From an uncultured Lachnospiraceae bacterium (GTDB taxonomy: Bacteria > Bacillota > Clostridia > Lachnospirales > Lachnospiraceae), in the NCBI GenBank assembly GCA_944381505.1, contig CALWLK010000013.1, positions 1 through 40,222 of the forward strand: 40,222 nucleotides of DNA, in the 5' to 3' direction. Below are positions 13,763-23,656 of this stretch, in pieces. Numbering within the stretch: position 1 is the first letter of the stretch; the number at the start of each line of letters is the position of its first letter. Both the position numbers and the translations under genes were made by a program. The notes below the pieces were generated by a model. The model did no database searches. It saw nothing but the letters and a program-made list of their open reading frames with translations, and had not been told where the DNA came from.

Positions 13763-15931
13763 CTACTGCACTCCCGCAGGGGTAAAGGTAAGCGTATAGC
13801 TCTGTATGACCTCGTTTCGGGCTGCGTCCACCACCTGTATCTCTCCCGTGTCGACGCCCTCCGCACCCTCTATATTCATAAAGGAGACCGGTATCTGTGA
13901 TCCTGCGGGGACAGGCATCGCATCTACAAGAGTCGTATATTTCACCTGTCCGTCCACCCTCTGCATAAGCCTTATGGTAACGCTTATGAGGCTTTGCTCC
14001 GCCACTCCGGGTCCCTCGGAGCTTCCGACGCTGCACACCTCGTTTATGGAGGCGTAATAGTGATTAGCAGCCTGCTGCTGTCCGTAGGCCACAGAGGGCT
14101 CTGCGCTGTTTTGGCTCACCACAACGCTTACGGCGGTGCCTCTTGCCACAATCTGTCCCGCAGGGACTCCTTGCTCCGTAATGAGCCCTTCCGCTGTGTC
14201 TGAGGGAGCATAGCTGACCTCTCCGAGAGAGAGCCCCGCCGCCGAAAGAGCTGCCTCGGCCTGCTCCGTGGTCATATTTGTGAGAGCGGGCATATTGACG
14301 TTCTCCGACTCCTTGCCGTTACTGATTATAAGGTTTATCTCTGAGCCCGCAGCTATCTCGGCTCCGGTTCCTCCCGAGGCGTCCTCCCAGTCAATAACGT
14401 TGCCTTTAGGCACTGTATCCGAGAATCTTCCCCTCGTGGAGGCCACGCTTATTCCCAGCCTGTCAAGCTCCACTCTGGCGTCAGCCTCGGTGTAGCTCTG
14501 AAGGTTCTTCAAAGTATAGGCTATCTCTGTACCGAGGGATACCGTGACATGCACGGTAATTCCGGGAGCCACCGCCTCGTCAGGCTTTATGTCCTGATCC
14601 ATTATTATGCCTTCGTTGTAGCTGTCGCTGAAGGCGGTTTTTGAGGAGTCCATGGATATACCCATCTCCGCAAGCTCCGCCCCGGCGCTCTCCACAGATT
14701 TTCCGAGAAGATCGGGCATCAGGTCCTCTCCCTGCAAGGTCAGAGTGACCTCCAAGGTCCCCGGAGACACTTCCACGGAGATATCCTCACTTTCATCCGT
14801 AACGTCTGCAGAGGGCTTTATGCTTCGCGGACTGAATATGCCCAAGCCCTTTACCACAAGCATCACCGCAATGACTGCGGCTATGGCTACGGCCCCTATG
14901 CCTCCGAGCTTAAGGAGCCTGTTTATATTCTCGGCGCTCTGCGCCGCATTTCCCTTTCCCACACGGTTTTCAGGCTTCTCGGGACTTTTCTCCTCACCGG
15001 AAGGTCCCGTCCCGGCGGCGCCCTCCTTTATCCTTTGAAGCTCCTCACCGGATATCATTCTTGTGTCGTCGAGAGGAGACTCGTCCTCTGAGAGCTTAAC
15101 AAAATCACCCTCCGGCTCCCTTATGGACTGCTTCAGATCCTTTATGAGCTCTCCCGCGCTTCCGTAGCGCTGTGAGGGGCGCTTTTTGATGAGCTTCATG
15201 ATTATGTCCTCAAGGGAGGGATAGATATCCTTATTGTACTTTGAGGGAAGCTCAGGCTTCTCCTCCAGATGTCCCATGATGACATTTACGGTATTTTCTC
15301 CCTCAAATGGCACTCTGCCGGTTATCATCTCGTACATGGTTATACCCAGCGAATAGAGGTCCGAGCGCACGTCGGCAATGCCGCTTCTGGCCTGCCCCGG
15401 AGAAATATAATGCACGGATCCTATGACAGCGGCGTTTACCGTCTCGGAGGTAGCGGCCTTCGCTATGCCGAAATCCGCCACCTTCACCTTACCGTCCTTG
15501 GAGATTATCATATTTTGGGGCTTTATGTCTCTGTGGATGATGCCGTTTTTGTGCGCGGCCTCAATGCCCTCCGCAGCTTGGATGGCTATGCCTATAGTCT
15601 CCTTGTTGGAAAGTCTTCCCTTTCTCGCTATGTAATTCTTGAGGGTTATTCCCTCCACCAGCTCCATAACTATGCAGTGAAGGTCTCCCTCCTCTATAAC
15701 GTCGTATTCCGCAACGATATTGGGGTGGCTGAGCTTTGCCGCCGACATGGCCTCATTCTTGAATTTCTTTATGAAGCTCTCGTCGGTGCAGTATTCCTCC
15801 TTCAGTACCTTTAAGGCCACCACACGGCCCAGCTTTTTGTCGAGGGCTTTATAGACGTAGGACATTCCGCCCTGGCCTATCTTTTCCTCCACCTCGTATC
15901 TCTCCTGCAAAACATCTCCCGGATTAAGCAT
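13763..15931 (-). CDS. prkC: PASTA-domain serine/threonine kinase PrkC-like
   Basis: A 722-residue membrane receptor kinase that senses cell-wall muropeptides in related Firmicutes. Residues 1 to about 270 form the kinase: glycine loop IGQGGMSYVY, VALKVLKEE, catalytic IIHRDIKPQNM and VADFGIAKA. A single membrane span lies near residues 343-365 (GIGAVAIAAVIAVMLVVKGL). Outside it are three PASTA repeats (about 400-600) and a C-terminal beta-rich domain. One oddity: the APE-equivalent motif, usually SPEQ, reads SPGQ (GSVHYISPGQARSG), so the conserved Glu is Gly. Loss of that salt bridge could weaken the fold, or the change could be tolerated. The start overlaps the phosphatase stop by 8 bases. 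Confidence 0.95.
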   Translation of the reverse strand: MLNPGDVLQERYEVEEKIGQGGMSYVYKALDKKLGRVVALKVLKEEYCTDESFIKKFKNEAMSAAKLSHPNIVAEYDVIEEGDLHCIVMELVEGITLKNYIARKGRLSNKETIGIAIQAAEGIEAAHKNGIIHRDIKPQNMIISKDGKVKVADFGIAKAATSETVNAAVIGSVHYISPGQARSGIADVRSDLYSLGITMYEMITGRVPFEGENTVNVIMGHLEEKPELPSKYNKDIYPSLEDIIMKLIKKRPSQRYGSAGELIKDLKQSIREPEGDFVKLSEDESPLDDTRMISGEELQRIKEGAAGTGPSGEEKSPEKPENRVGKGNAAQSAENINRLLKLGGIGAVAIAAVIAVMLVVKGLGIFSPRSIKPSADVTDESEDISVEVSPGTLEVTLTLQGEDLMPDLLGKSVESAGAELAEMGISMDSSKTAFSDSYNEGIIMDQDIKPDEAVAPGITVHVTVSLGTEIAYTLKNLQSYTEADARVELDRLGISVASTRGRFSDTVPKGNVIDWEDASGGTGAEIAAGSEINLIISNGKESENVNMPALTNMTTEQAEAALSAAGLSLGEVSYAPSDTAEGLITEQGVPAGQIVARGTAVSVVVSQNSAEPSVAYGQQQAANHYYASINEVCSVGSSEGPGVAEQSLISVTIRLMQRVDGQVKYTTLVDAMPVPAGSQIPVSFMNIEGAEGVDTGEIQVVDAARNEVIQSYTLTFTPAGVQ

Positions 15932-16667
15932 GCTCCACGCCCTCCTTCTGATATTTTATCAGGACGACAGCTATATTGTCGTTTCCTCCGTTTTCATTGG
16001 CGGTCTTTATAAGTGTGTTTGACTTATATCCCAAGCTTCCGTTTCCGGCTATCACGGTGAGTATAGTGTCGTCGTCCACCATGTTGGTGAGTCCGTCGGA
16101 GCAGAGGAGTATATAGTCGTTGTTCTCAAGCTCCACCTCAAAGAAGTCGGGCTCCACCTTTGAGCTTATCCCGACTGCTCTTGTGATAATATTTTTGTGC
16201 ATGAGATAGTCCTCGGAGCCTCTCTTCATCTGACCGTTTTTGACCATCTCCTCCACATAGGAGTGATCCCTTGTCACCTGAGTTATACCGTCTCTTATGA
16301 TATAGAGGCGGCTGTCTCCCACGTTTGCCACAAAGAGCTTGTCCCCGGATATCACGGCCGCCACCAAGGTGGAACCCATTCCCGCAAGCTCAGGGACCTC
16401 CCTTGACTTCCGGTAGATCATGGTGTTTGAGACAGAGATGGCGTTGTTAAGTATTTTTATTATCTCCCCATCCTCTGTCTTCCCTATAAAGTCAGCCATG
16501 CTGTCCACGAGAAACTTCGAGGCATAGTCTCCCGCCTTATGGCCTCCCATGCCGTCCGCCAGCATGAAAAGATTGGGGAAAACGCCTATCTTCTCAGTCG
16601 TCTCGTAGATATAGTCCTGATTGACCTTTCTCTTTTTACCTATATCAGTCAGCGCATATGCCTGCAT
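15924..16667 (-). CDS. stp: PP2C-type protein phosphatase (Stp/PrpC)
   Basis: This 247-residue PPM phosphatase removes phosphate from targets of the adjoining PrkC kinase. The manganese-binding motifs are complete: KVNQD near residue 16, LADGMGGHKAGD near 37-48, NVGDSRLY near 115-122, CSDGLTNMV, and NGGNDNIAVVL close to the end. It overlaps rlmN upstream by 23 bases and prkC downstream by 8 bases, so kinase and phosphatase are translated as a coupled pair, as usual in Firmicutes. It is cytoplasmic and has no transmembrane segment. Confidence 0.96.
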   Translation of the reverse strand: MQAYALTDIGKKRKVNQDYIYETTEKIGVFPNLFMLADGMGGHKAGDYASKFLVDSMADFIGKTEDGEIIKILNNAISVSNTMIYRKSREVPELAGMGSTLVAAVISGDKLFVANVGDSRLYIIRDGITQVTRDHSYVEEMVKNGQMKRGSEDYLMHKNIITRAVGISSKVEPDFFEVELENNDYILLCSDGLTNMVDDDTILTVIAGNGSLGYKSNTLIKTANENGGNDNIAVVLIKYQKEGVEHA

Positions 16668-17715
16668 CTTCTATATATCTCCTCCTAAGCTGGCCGCATG
16701 CTCCGTCTATATCGCGGCCCATCTCTCTCCTCACAGTGGCGTTTATGCCGTAATGCTCAAGCGTCGCCTGGAATTCGTACACGTCCCTCTTATCGGGGCT
16801 CTCATAGCTACGCTCCTTCACAGGATTTACCGGTATGAGATTTACATGGCAGCAAAGACCTTTTATGAGCCGGGCAAGCTTTACGGCCTCTTCCCTGTTG
16901 TCGTTCACGCCCTTTACCACCGCATACTCAAAGGTAAGCCTGCGCTTCGTCCTCTCATAGTAATACTCGCATGCCCCAAGCACATCTTGTATCTCGTAGG
17001 CTCTCGCCACGGGCATGAGCCTCTCCCTTGTCGCCTGATCCGGGGCATGCAGAGACAGTGCCAGTGTTATCTGCAGGCCCTCATCTGCCAGATCTCTTAT
17101 CCTGTTTACAAGTCCGCAGGTGGACACGGTCAGATTCCTCTGAGAGATATTTAGACCTCTCTCATCCGATATCATCCTTATGAATCTCACAAGCTCGTCA
17201 TAATTGTCAAGTGGCTCGCCACTGCCCATGACTACCACATTTGAAACCCTCTCACCGGTATCTCTCTCTATTGCATATATCTGCCAAAGCATCTCCGCTG
17301 CGCTTAAGTTCCTCACAAGGCCGTCTATGGTGGAGGCACAGAAGCTGCAGCCCATTCGGCAGCCCACCTGAGAGGATATGCACACCGAATTTCCGTGCTT
17401 ATATCTCATAAATACGCTCTCTATGACGTTGTTGTCGTGAAGGCGCATTATATATTTCCTTGTGCCGTCTCTCTCGGATCTGAGCACCTCAACAGGTTCC
17501 ATGACGGTTATAACGAAATCCTCCGAGATCTTTTCTCTCAGCTCCTTTGAGAGATTGGACATCTCCGAAAAATCCTTAGCCTTCTTCTTGTGGAGCCACT
17601 CGTATATCTGCGCCGCTCTGAAACGTTTTTCAGAAAGCTCCCCTGTAACAACCTCCGAGAGCTCATCATAGGAAAGCTCACATATATCTCTTTTTCTCTC
17701 TGTTTCTTTTTCCAT
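16645..17715 (-). CDS. rlmN: Dual-specificity 23S rRNA/tRNA adenine-C2 methyltransferase RlmN
   Basis: RlmN is a radical-SAM enzyme that methylates C2 of A2503 in 23S rRNA and of A37 in some tRNAs. The 356-residue protein has the [4Fe-4S] motif CRMGCSFC (about residues 120-127), the SAM-binding segment VVMGSGEPLDNYD near 162-174, and a C-terminal DIDGACGQL whose Cys matches the family's methyl-carrying residue. The other catalytic Cys lies in the N-terminal half. Length and order of motifs are normal. It sits between rsmB (15 bases upstream) and stp (overlapping) in the translation-linked operon. Confidence 0.96.
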   Translation of the reverse strand: MEKETERKRDICELSYDELSEVVTGELSEKRFRAAQIYEWLHKKKAKDFSEMSNLSKELREKISEDFVITVMEPVEVLRSERDGTRKYIMRLHDNNVIESVFMRYKHGNSVCISSQVGCRMGCSFCASTIDGLVRNLSAAEMLWQIYAIERDTGERVSNVVVMGSGEPLDNYDELVRFIRMISDERGLNISQRNLTVSTCGLVNRIRDLADEGLQITLALSLHAPDQATRERLMPVARAYEIQDVLGACEYYYERTKRRLTFEYAVVKGVNDNREEAVKLARLIKGLCCHVNLIPVNPVKERSYESPDKRDVYEFQATLEHYGINATVRREMGRDIDGACGQLRRRYIEDAGICAD

Positions 17716-17730
17716 AATAACCCGCTCTCC

Positions 17731-19137
17731 CTATTCCGTCGGTCTCTCGAACACAGATATGAAAAATCCGTCATGCTCCGCCGCAGGCAAAAGCTTTGTC
17801 ATGTATAGGAGCCTGAAGCCGCTCCTTTCCGCAAAAGAAAGGGCGTTGTCCTCGTCCTCCTCCCTTGTGAGGGTGCAGGTGGAATACAGAAGCCTTCCTC
17901 CGGGCTTCACATAGCGGCTCACAGTGTCCAGCATCCGCGACTGGAGCCTTGAAAGCTCCCCTATCTCCTTCTCCCCGACATTAAGCTTTATATCGGGCTT
18001 TTTTCCGGCTATGCCAAGCCCCGAGCAGGGAAGATCCGCGATCAGGCTGTCGATCTTCTTTTCATACCTCGGATCAAATTTAAGGGCATCCCAAATCTCA
18101 GCCCGTATATTTTTAAATCCGCACCTTGTGACGTTCTCCCTTATGAGGGAGAGCTTTCTCTCTGTGAGGTCTCTCGATATGATCCTGTACTCCTCCCCAA
18201 AGCTTTTTGCCATAAAGTCCGACACAGCTATGGTCTTTCCTCCGGGAGCCGCGCACACGTCCATGACAAGTTCTCCCTTCTCAGGGCAAAGAGCGGCCGC
18301 CGCCACAGCACCCGAGAGGTCCTGAACCTGTATGAGGCCCCTTTTAAAAGCCTCAAGCTTCTCCACTCCCGGGATGCCCGGAAGCTCGTATATCACAGGC
18401 ATCTCCCTCACAACGGGCATGGAATGCAGAAGAAAACCTGACTCCTCGGAGGACCTGAGAACAGCCTCCACGTCTACTTTCCTGAGCTTTGGGACCTCCC
18501 TTAAAAGTATATCCCTTATTTCCTCCTCGGGAAGCTTTGAAAGGCAGAGCCTCACTTGGACAGGCCTCTCTCTGAGATAGTTTTCCGATATCTCGCAGGC
18601 TTTCTTCTCTCCGAACTCCCGTGAAAGCCTTTCAAAGAGACTCGCGGGAAGGCTGTAGCGCTCCTCAGGCTCTTTAAACTCAAAAAACTTCGGGGAAGCC
18701 TTCGTCTTGTCCCTCGCCATATTTCTGAGCACTCCGTTTACAAAGCCCGAAGGGCCGAACAGACCGTGGAGCTTCGCAAGCTTCACCGCCTCGTTGCACA
18801 CAGCGCTCTCAGGCACTCTGTCCATAAATTTCAGCTGATAAACGGAAAGCCTCAGTATCCCCCTTATTACAGGGTCTATCTTTTCAACTCCAAGCTTCGA
18901 ATATCTGTTTATCAAGGCGTCGCACTGAATGAGCATGTCAAGACACCCGTCGGTGCAGCGCTTTACAAAGGCCCTGTCCCTGTCCGAAAGCCGGGATGCC
19001 GACAAGGCCTCCGGGAGGACCAAGTGGCTCATTTTGCCCTCCTCCGTCACGTTCAAAAGTACAATAAGGGCGACCTCTCTCGAATTGGAGGCGTCCTTAA
19101 TTTTGTACTCTTTATTTTTTTTATCGATTTTTGCCAA
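17731..19137 (-). CDS. rsmB: 16S rRNA (cytosine-967-C5) methyltransferase RsmB
   Basis: A 468-residue enzyme with an N-terminal NusB-like RNA-binding domain (about residues 20-160) and a C-terminal SAM-dependent methyltransferase domain. Visible landmarks are VQDLSGAVAAAAL, the SAM loop VMDVCAAPGGKT, the active-site DLPCSGLG and LLYSTCTL, whose two cysteines act in m5C chemistry. The start appears to be TTG 19137; no ATG fits the conserved N-terminus better. It follows the yugP-like protease gene by 44 bases. Confidence 0.95.
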   Translation of the reverse strand: MAKIDKKNKEYKIKDASNSREVALIVLLNVTEEGKMSHLVLPEALSASRLSDRDRAFVKRCTDGCLDMLIQCDALINRYSKLGVEKIDPVIRGILRLSVYQLKFMDRVPESAVCNEAVKLAKLHGLFGPSGFVNGVLRNMARDKTKASPKFFEFKEPEERYSLPASLFERLSREFGEKKACEISENYLRERPVQVRLCLSKLPEEEIRDILLREVPKLRKVDVEAVLRSSEESGFLLHSMPVVREMPVIYELPGIPGVEKLEAFKRGLIQVQDLSGAVAAAALCPEKGELVMDVCAAPGGKTIAVSDFMAKSFGEEYRIISRDLTERKLSLIRENVTRCGFKNIRAEIWDALKFDPRYEKKIDSLIADLPCSGLGIAGKKPDIKLNVGEKEIGELSRLQSRMLDTVSRYVKPGGRLLYSTCTLTREEDEDNALSFAERSGFRLLYMTKLLPAAEHDGFFISVFERPTE

Positions 19138-19181
19138 GACCTTACTTCACCCTATCAGCCAAAGCCGAAATCTCCTTTTTA

Positions 19182-19877
19182 TCAATCTCTGTTTCTGTTG
19201 GCGAGTATAACGAGTCTGAGAAGCGAGAGCAGAGACGCCGCAAGAGCCGCCACATAAGTAAGTCCCGCAGCTCTCAGCACCTTCTTTGTGCCCACCAACT
19301 CATCTTCATTGAGCATACCTGATTCCCCGAGGGTCGCCAAAGCCCTGTTTGATGCGTTGTACTCCACAGGAAGCGTGATGACCTGAAGTATGACTGCCAA
19401 AAGGAAGAGCAATATTCCCAGATCCATGAGGAAGGGGGCGCTCATTATTATACCCAAGATAAGTATCGGCATTGCAAGGTTTGAGCCTATAGCACATACC
19501 GGATGTATCATATTTGAGAGGGTAAGAGGCGCATAGCCCACCGCATGCTGGATGGCATGTCCGCACTCATGGGCTGCAACTCCTATCGCCGCTATCGAGG
19601 TGGAGTTGTAGGTGCTGTCCGAAAGGTTAAGTATCTTCTTTCCCGGAACATAGCAGTCTGTGAGTTCTCCTCTTATGTGCTGTATCTGTACGTCGTAAAT
19701 CCCATGGTTTCTGAGTATCATCTCCGCCGCCCTTGCCCCTGTAAGGCCCGAGCCGGCTCTCACCTTGTCATAGGTAGCAAAGGTCGATTTTACTCTCGCC
19801 GACGCCAGCATACTCAGAACTGCGCCGATTATGACTAAAATGTAAGTAGTGTCCCAAAACGGGTAAAAACCAAACAT
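19182..19877 (-). CDS. Membrane zinc metallopeptidase, YugP family
   Basis: The protein has 231 residues and belongs to the Zn-peptidase_2 family. An N-terminal span (YILVIIGAVLSMLASARV) is followed by a soluble segment and the zinc motif AAHECGHAIQHAVGYAP (about residues 102-118), with two His and one Glu. Two or three more membrane spans occupy the C-terminal half (MPILILGIIMSAPFLMDLGI, LLFLLAVILQVITLP and a last one before the end). The substrates of this family are poorly known. The gene is a standard member of the fmt-rsmB operon in Clostridia, where it may act in membrane protein quality control. That role is inference. Confidence 0.92.
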   Translation of the reverse strand: MFGFYPFWDTTYILVIIGAVLSMLASARVKSTFATYDKVRAGSGLTGARAAEMILRNHGIYDVQIQHIRGELTDCYVPGKKILNLSDSTYNSTSIAAIGVAAHECGHAIQHAVGYAPLTLSNMIHPVCAIGSNLAMPILILGIIMSAPFLMDLGILLFLLAVILQVITLPVEYNASNRALATLGESGMLNEDELVGTKKVLRAAGLTYVAALAASLLSLLRLVILANRNRD

Positions 19878-19891
19878 ATATCCTCCTTAAA

Positions 19892-20851
19892 TCATCCCAA
19901 TACCGTTCCCACGGCTATCCTGTTTCCCCTCAGGAACTCCTCCGCCTTCATCCTCTTTTTGCCCTCGGGCTGAAGCTCGTTTATCTTAAGGAAATCCTTT
20001 CCTGTCTTTACTATAAGGCCGCGCTCCGAAGCTGAAACCACAGCCCCCGCCTTCGCATTCCTCACAAGATCCTCCGCTTCTGCAGGCAATTCTTCCTCCT
20101 TGAGCACGTCTCCGGACCAGAGGTTCGGCATTTTTTTATTGAGGCTCGTGTAAGCGCGCGGCCAAGGATCGAGGCCCCTTATGAGCCTCTCTATCTCGTC
20201 GGCTCCTCTCTCCCAGCTTATCTTTCCCATGTGTTTGTCCAACATGGAAGCGTAGGTGGAGAGGCTGTCGTCCTGCTTTTTCCTCACAAGCCCGCCGCTC
20301 TGTAAAAGCTCCACAGTCTCCGCTATGAGCTCTCCTCCGGCCTTTGAGAGCTTTTCAAAAAGACTTCCGCCTGTCTCCTTCGGATCTATCTCCACTTCCT
20401 TTTTGAGGAGCATGTCTCCCGTGTCAAGGCCCTCGTCCATGAGCATGGTGGTGACTCCCGTAATACTGTCTCCCTCTATTATAGACCACTGTATGGGCGC
20501 CGCTCCCCTCCATCTGGGAAGCAGGGAGGCGTGGACGTTTATGCAGCCGTACTTAGGTATATCCAAGAGTTCCTTCTTTAATATCTGTCCGTAGGCCGTG
20601 ACTACTATGAGTTCAGGGCTTATCTCTCTTATCCTTTGAATGAAGACCTCGTCTCTCGCCTTCACAGGCTGCAAGACAGGTATTCCAAGCTCAATAGCCC
20701 TCGCCTTCACAGGTCCGGGGCTCAGCTCACCGTGGCGTCCCCTGGGCTTGTCAGGCTGTGATACCACAGCCGCTATCTCATGCCCCGCTGTGTACAGAGC
20801 ATCCAAAGTGGAGACTGCAAAATCAGGCGTCCCCATAAAAACTATCCTCAA
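19892..20851 (-). CDS. fmt: Methionyl-tRNA formyltransferase
   Basis: The enzyme transfers a formyl group from 10-formyl-THF to initiator Met-tRNA. I start it at TTG 20851 (read as MRIVFMGTPDFAV), because a strong AAAGGAGGG lies 8 bases upstream. A longer frame from 20884 adds eleven residues that are unlike the family. The 319-residue protein shows VVSQPDKPRGR, the formyl-THF pocket HASLLPRWRGAAPIQW and LDTGDML, followed by the C-terminal OB-like domain. It lies 56 bases after def, the deformylase that acts in the opposite direction. Confidence 0.96.
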   Translation of the reverse strand: MRIVFMGTPDFAVSTLDALYTAGHEIAAVVSQPDKPRGRHGELSPGPVKARAIELGIPVLQPVKARDEVFIQRIREISPELIVVTAYGQILKKELLDIPKYGCINVHASLLPRWRGAAPIQWSIIEGDSITGVTTMLMDEGLDTGDMLLKKEVEIDPKETGGSLFEKLSKAGGELIAETVELLQSGGLVRKKQDDSLSTYASMLDKHMGKISWERGADEIERLIRGLDPWPRAYTSLNKKMPNLWSGDVLKEEELPAEAEDLVRNAKAGAVVSASERGLIVKTGKDFLKINELQPEGKKRMKAEEFLRGNRIAVGTVLG

Positions 20852-20907
20852 AGCTGTGATCCCTCCTTTCGGATCCTGCGTCAAAACCGGGTCTCATGCT
20901 CTCCAAA

Positions 20908-21402
20908 TCAAATCTCTTCCTCACCATCGCCGGATTCGGTGTCATGCACGTTGTGAAGATCTCCCTCAACGAGTTCGGTGTAGAGCCTTCCGTCAAGATG
21001 ATCGCACTCATGGCATATGGCCCTGGCCAAAAAGTCCTCCCCTGTGAGCTCAAACTCCTGCATATTTTCATCGAAGGCCCTGACCTTGACCTTTTGGGGC
21101 CTGGTGACGGTTCCCGCCATCTCGGGTACGGAGAGACAGCCCTCCTCCCCTGTCTGGCTTCCCTCGGTCTCTATTATCTCGGGATTTATCAGGACGTATT
21201 TATTGCCGTCCTCCACATCTATCACAACTATACGCTTTAATATGCCCACCTGATTGGCGGCGAGCCCCACCCCCATGCCGTCGTACATGGTGTCGAACAT
21301 ATCCTCTATGAGCTCCCGCGTCCTCGCTGTCATTTCCTTTACGGGCTTACATACCTTGTTCAATACGGGATCTCCCTCTGTCCTTATGGTCCTCAATGCC
21401 AT
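20908..21402 (-). CDS. def: Peptide deformylase
   Basis: This metalloenzyme removes the formyl group from nascent peptides. All three signature motifs are present in the 164-residue product: GVGLAANQVG (about residues 45-54), EEGCLSVPE (85-93) and AICHECDHLDG (128-138), which bind the metal through one Cys and two His. The C-terminal tail is acidic and slightly extended. It sits between priA and fmt, the normal clostridial order. Confidence 0.97.
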   Translation of the reverse strand: MALRTIRTEGDPVLNKVCKPVKEMTARTRELIEDMFDTMYDGMGVGLAANQVGILKRIVVIDVEDGNKYVLINPEIIETEGSQTGEEGCLSVPEMAGTVTRPQKVKVRAFDENMQEFELTGEDFLARAICHECDHLDGRLYTELVEGDLHNVHDTESGDGEEEI

Positions 21403-21462
21403 CTCGTCTTCCTCTTTCTCTAATGTATTTTTATCATATCCGCCTGCCTGCAGGCATGAAGC

Positions 21463-23655
21463 TTATTCCCAATTATATTGAAGCCTGATCCTGTCGCTTC
21501 CCGACCGGTTTCTCAAAAATGTCCTCACAGAATCACGAATTCTAATTATTATATCATGATTCGGGTGCTTAATATATAAAATTTTTCTATAGATATCATT
21601 AACTTTGTATATCCCGGCGTTTACAGGCCCTATTATAACCGTATCCTCGGGGAGCTTTGAGGCTTTCACGGCCCCGTTTAACGCGCTCTCAAGACCAAGC
21701 GCCGCCTCCGACAAAAGCCCTTCGTCCTCACAGGACATGGAGATCGAGAGCATATTCACAAAGGGTGGATATCCGAGCATCCTTCTGAATTCCGCCTCCT
21801 GACTGTAAAAGCTCTCATAATCCTGTTTTACCGCGTTTACTATGGCATAGTGTGAGGGATCATAGGTCTGCACCACCACGTCCCCCGCTATATCTCCTCT
21901 GCCGGCTCTGCCTTCTGCCTGAGTGAGAAGCTCAAAGGTTCTCTCGGCGCAGTCATACTCCGAGGCGTAAAGACTCATGTCCGCGGCAATTATTCCCACC
22001 AATGTGACCTTGGGAAAATCATGGCCCTTCACTATCATCTGTGTTCCTATAAGTATATCCGCCTTTCCCTTGGCAAAATCCGAGAGTATCCTCTCATGGG
22101 CTCCCTTCGATGAGGTGGTGTCCGCGTCCATCCTGAGTATACGCGCATCGGGAAAGCTCTCCCTCGTCATGCTCTCAAGCTTCTGAGTACCCACTCCGAA
22201 GGCGGCTATATACTTTGAACCGCACTCCGGGCAGACTCTCGGCATGTAGGTCTTATATCCGCAGTAATGGCAGCTGAGAAGGGCTCCCTCCCGTCTGCCT
22301 GTCCTCCTGTCAAAATACCAGTTGTTGTGGGCCGTTAGGGATACATCGCAGTGAGGGCATTTAATCACCTTGCCGCAGCTTCTGCAGGACACAAAGCCCG
22401 CATACCCCCTTCTGTTGAGAAAGAGCATGGTCTGCTCCCCCCTTTTCAGCCTGTCGCTTATGAGCTCGTGGAGCCTGTCCGAAAATATGGTCCTGTTCCC
22501 CTTCTCAAGCTCTGCCCTCATGTCTGTAACGTGAACATTCGGAAGCACCGCGCCTCTTACCGCCCGCTCCATAAGCTTATAAAGAACGTACTTTCCATCG
22601 AGAGCTCTCTTATATGAGAGCATAGAAGGTGTGGCGGAGCCCATCACCAGCATGGCTCCCTCTTTAAAGGCCCTGTAGCGAGCCACTTCTCTCGCATCAT
22701 ATCTCGGCGTCATATCCGAATGATATGCTCTGTCGTGCTCCTCATCTATAATTATAAGTCCGAGATCCTTAAAGGCTGTAAATATTGCGGACCTGGGCCC
22801 TATCATTACATCGGTCTCTCCGTTTAAGGCCTTCTCATACTGCTCGTATCTCTCCCCCTCCGACAGCTTCGAGTGAAGCACCGATATCCTGTCTCCGAAA
22901 TAAGATGAGAGAGCGCTTACAGTCTGGTAGGTGAGGGATATCTCAGGAATAAGGACTATGGTCTTTTTGCCCAGAGACTGCATGTACTCTATGAGCTTTA
23001 TATATATCAGGGTTTTTCCGCTCCCTGTCACTCCATGTATAAGGGAGGGCTCAATATACGGCCTCTTGCCCTCGCTTATGGCTTTTCCCTCCGTCCTTAC
23101 TTTTTCATAGCGCCTTATCAGATCGCCTATAATGTGCTCCTGCTCCCTATTGGGGCTCAAGGCCTTAAGGGAGATTTTCTTTTTTTCGGAGTCGGGCTCC
23201 CCCATATCAGCCCCCCGCCTTTCTACCGTGGAAAGCTCCTCTATGGCCTTTACAGGATCTTCCCGACGCCTGTTTTTCCTTACTCTTCTCTTTACCGGAA
23301 GGACGGTCTTTAAGGCCTGACTGTAGGTTGAACCATACTCCTTTGCAATAAAAGCAGCCAGCTCAAAGAGTCCCGCCTCCACGCTGTAGGCCTCTTTTAT
23401 GACAGAGCTCACGTCCTTAAGCTTTTCCCTGTCAAAATCAGGAGAATCTGTTATATCCACCACATAGCCTGTCCGCTGCGCGTTCCCCTGCCCGAAGGGT
23501 ATCCTTATCCTCGTCCCTGTCTTTATCTCGTCTCTTAATTCCTCCGGTATCCTGTATTCAAAATACTTGTCGACAGCCTCCGCGGAGATATCCACTATCA
23601 CCCGCGCAAAGATATCCCTTTTCGTATTCTTTTTTTCCCTCAAGGTATCAGCCAT
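21463..23655 (-). CDS. priA: Primosomal replication restart helicase PriA
   Basis: PriA recognises stalled forks and reloads the replicative helicase. The 730-residue protein has an N-terminal DNA-binding domain (to about residue 110), then SF2 helicase motifs: Walker A GVTGSGKT, DEEH (IIIDEEHDRAYHSD) and VMGSATPS. Two zinc-binding clusters follow (CRSCGKVIKCPHC and CHYCGY...CPECG), with GRAGRGDIAG as motif VI. The ATG at 23655 lies next to the murF stop, so the two genes are coupled. Intact. Confidence 0.97.
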   Translation of the reverse strand: MADTLREKKNTKRDIFARVIVDISAEAVDKYFEYRIPEELRDEIKTGTRIRIPFGQGNAQRTGYVVDITDSPDFDREKLKDVSSVIKEAYSVEAGLFELAAFIAKEYGSTYSQALKTVLPVKRRVRKNRRREDPVKAIEELSTVERRGADMGEPDSEKKKISLKALSPNREQEHIIGDLIRRYEKVRTEGKAISEGKRPYIEPSLIHGVTGSGKTLIYIKLIEYMQSLGKKTIVLIPEISLTYQTVSALSSYFGDRISVLHSKLSEGERYEQYEKALNGETDVMIGPRSAIFTAFKDLGLIIIDEEHDRAYHSDMTPRYDAREVARYRAFKEGAMLVMGSATPSMLSYKRALDGKYVLYKLMERAVRGAVLPNVHVTDMRAELEKGNRTIFSDRLHELISDRLKRGEQTMLFLNRRGYAGFVSCRSCGKVIKCPHCDVSLTAHNNWYFDRRTGRREGALLSCHYCGYKTYMPRVCPECGSKYIAAFGVGTQKLESMTRESFPDARILRMDADTTSSKGAHERILSDFAKGKADILIGTQMIVKGHDFPKVTLVGIIAADMSLYASEYDCAERTFELLTQAEGRAGRGDIAGDVVVQTYDPSHYAIVNAVKQDYESFYSQEAEFRRMLGYPPFVNMLSISMSCEDEGLLSEAALGLESALNGAVKASKLPEDTVIIGPVNAGIYKVNDIYRKILYIKHPNHDIIIRIRDSVRTFLRNRSGSDRIRLQYNWE

Positions 23656-23656
23656 C

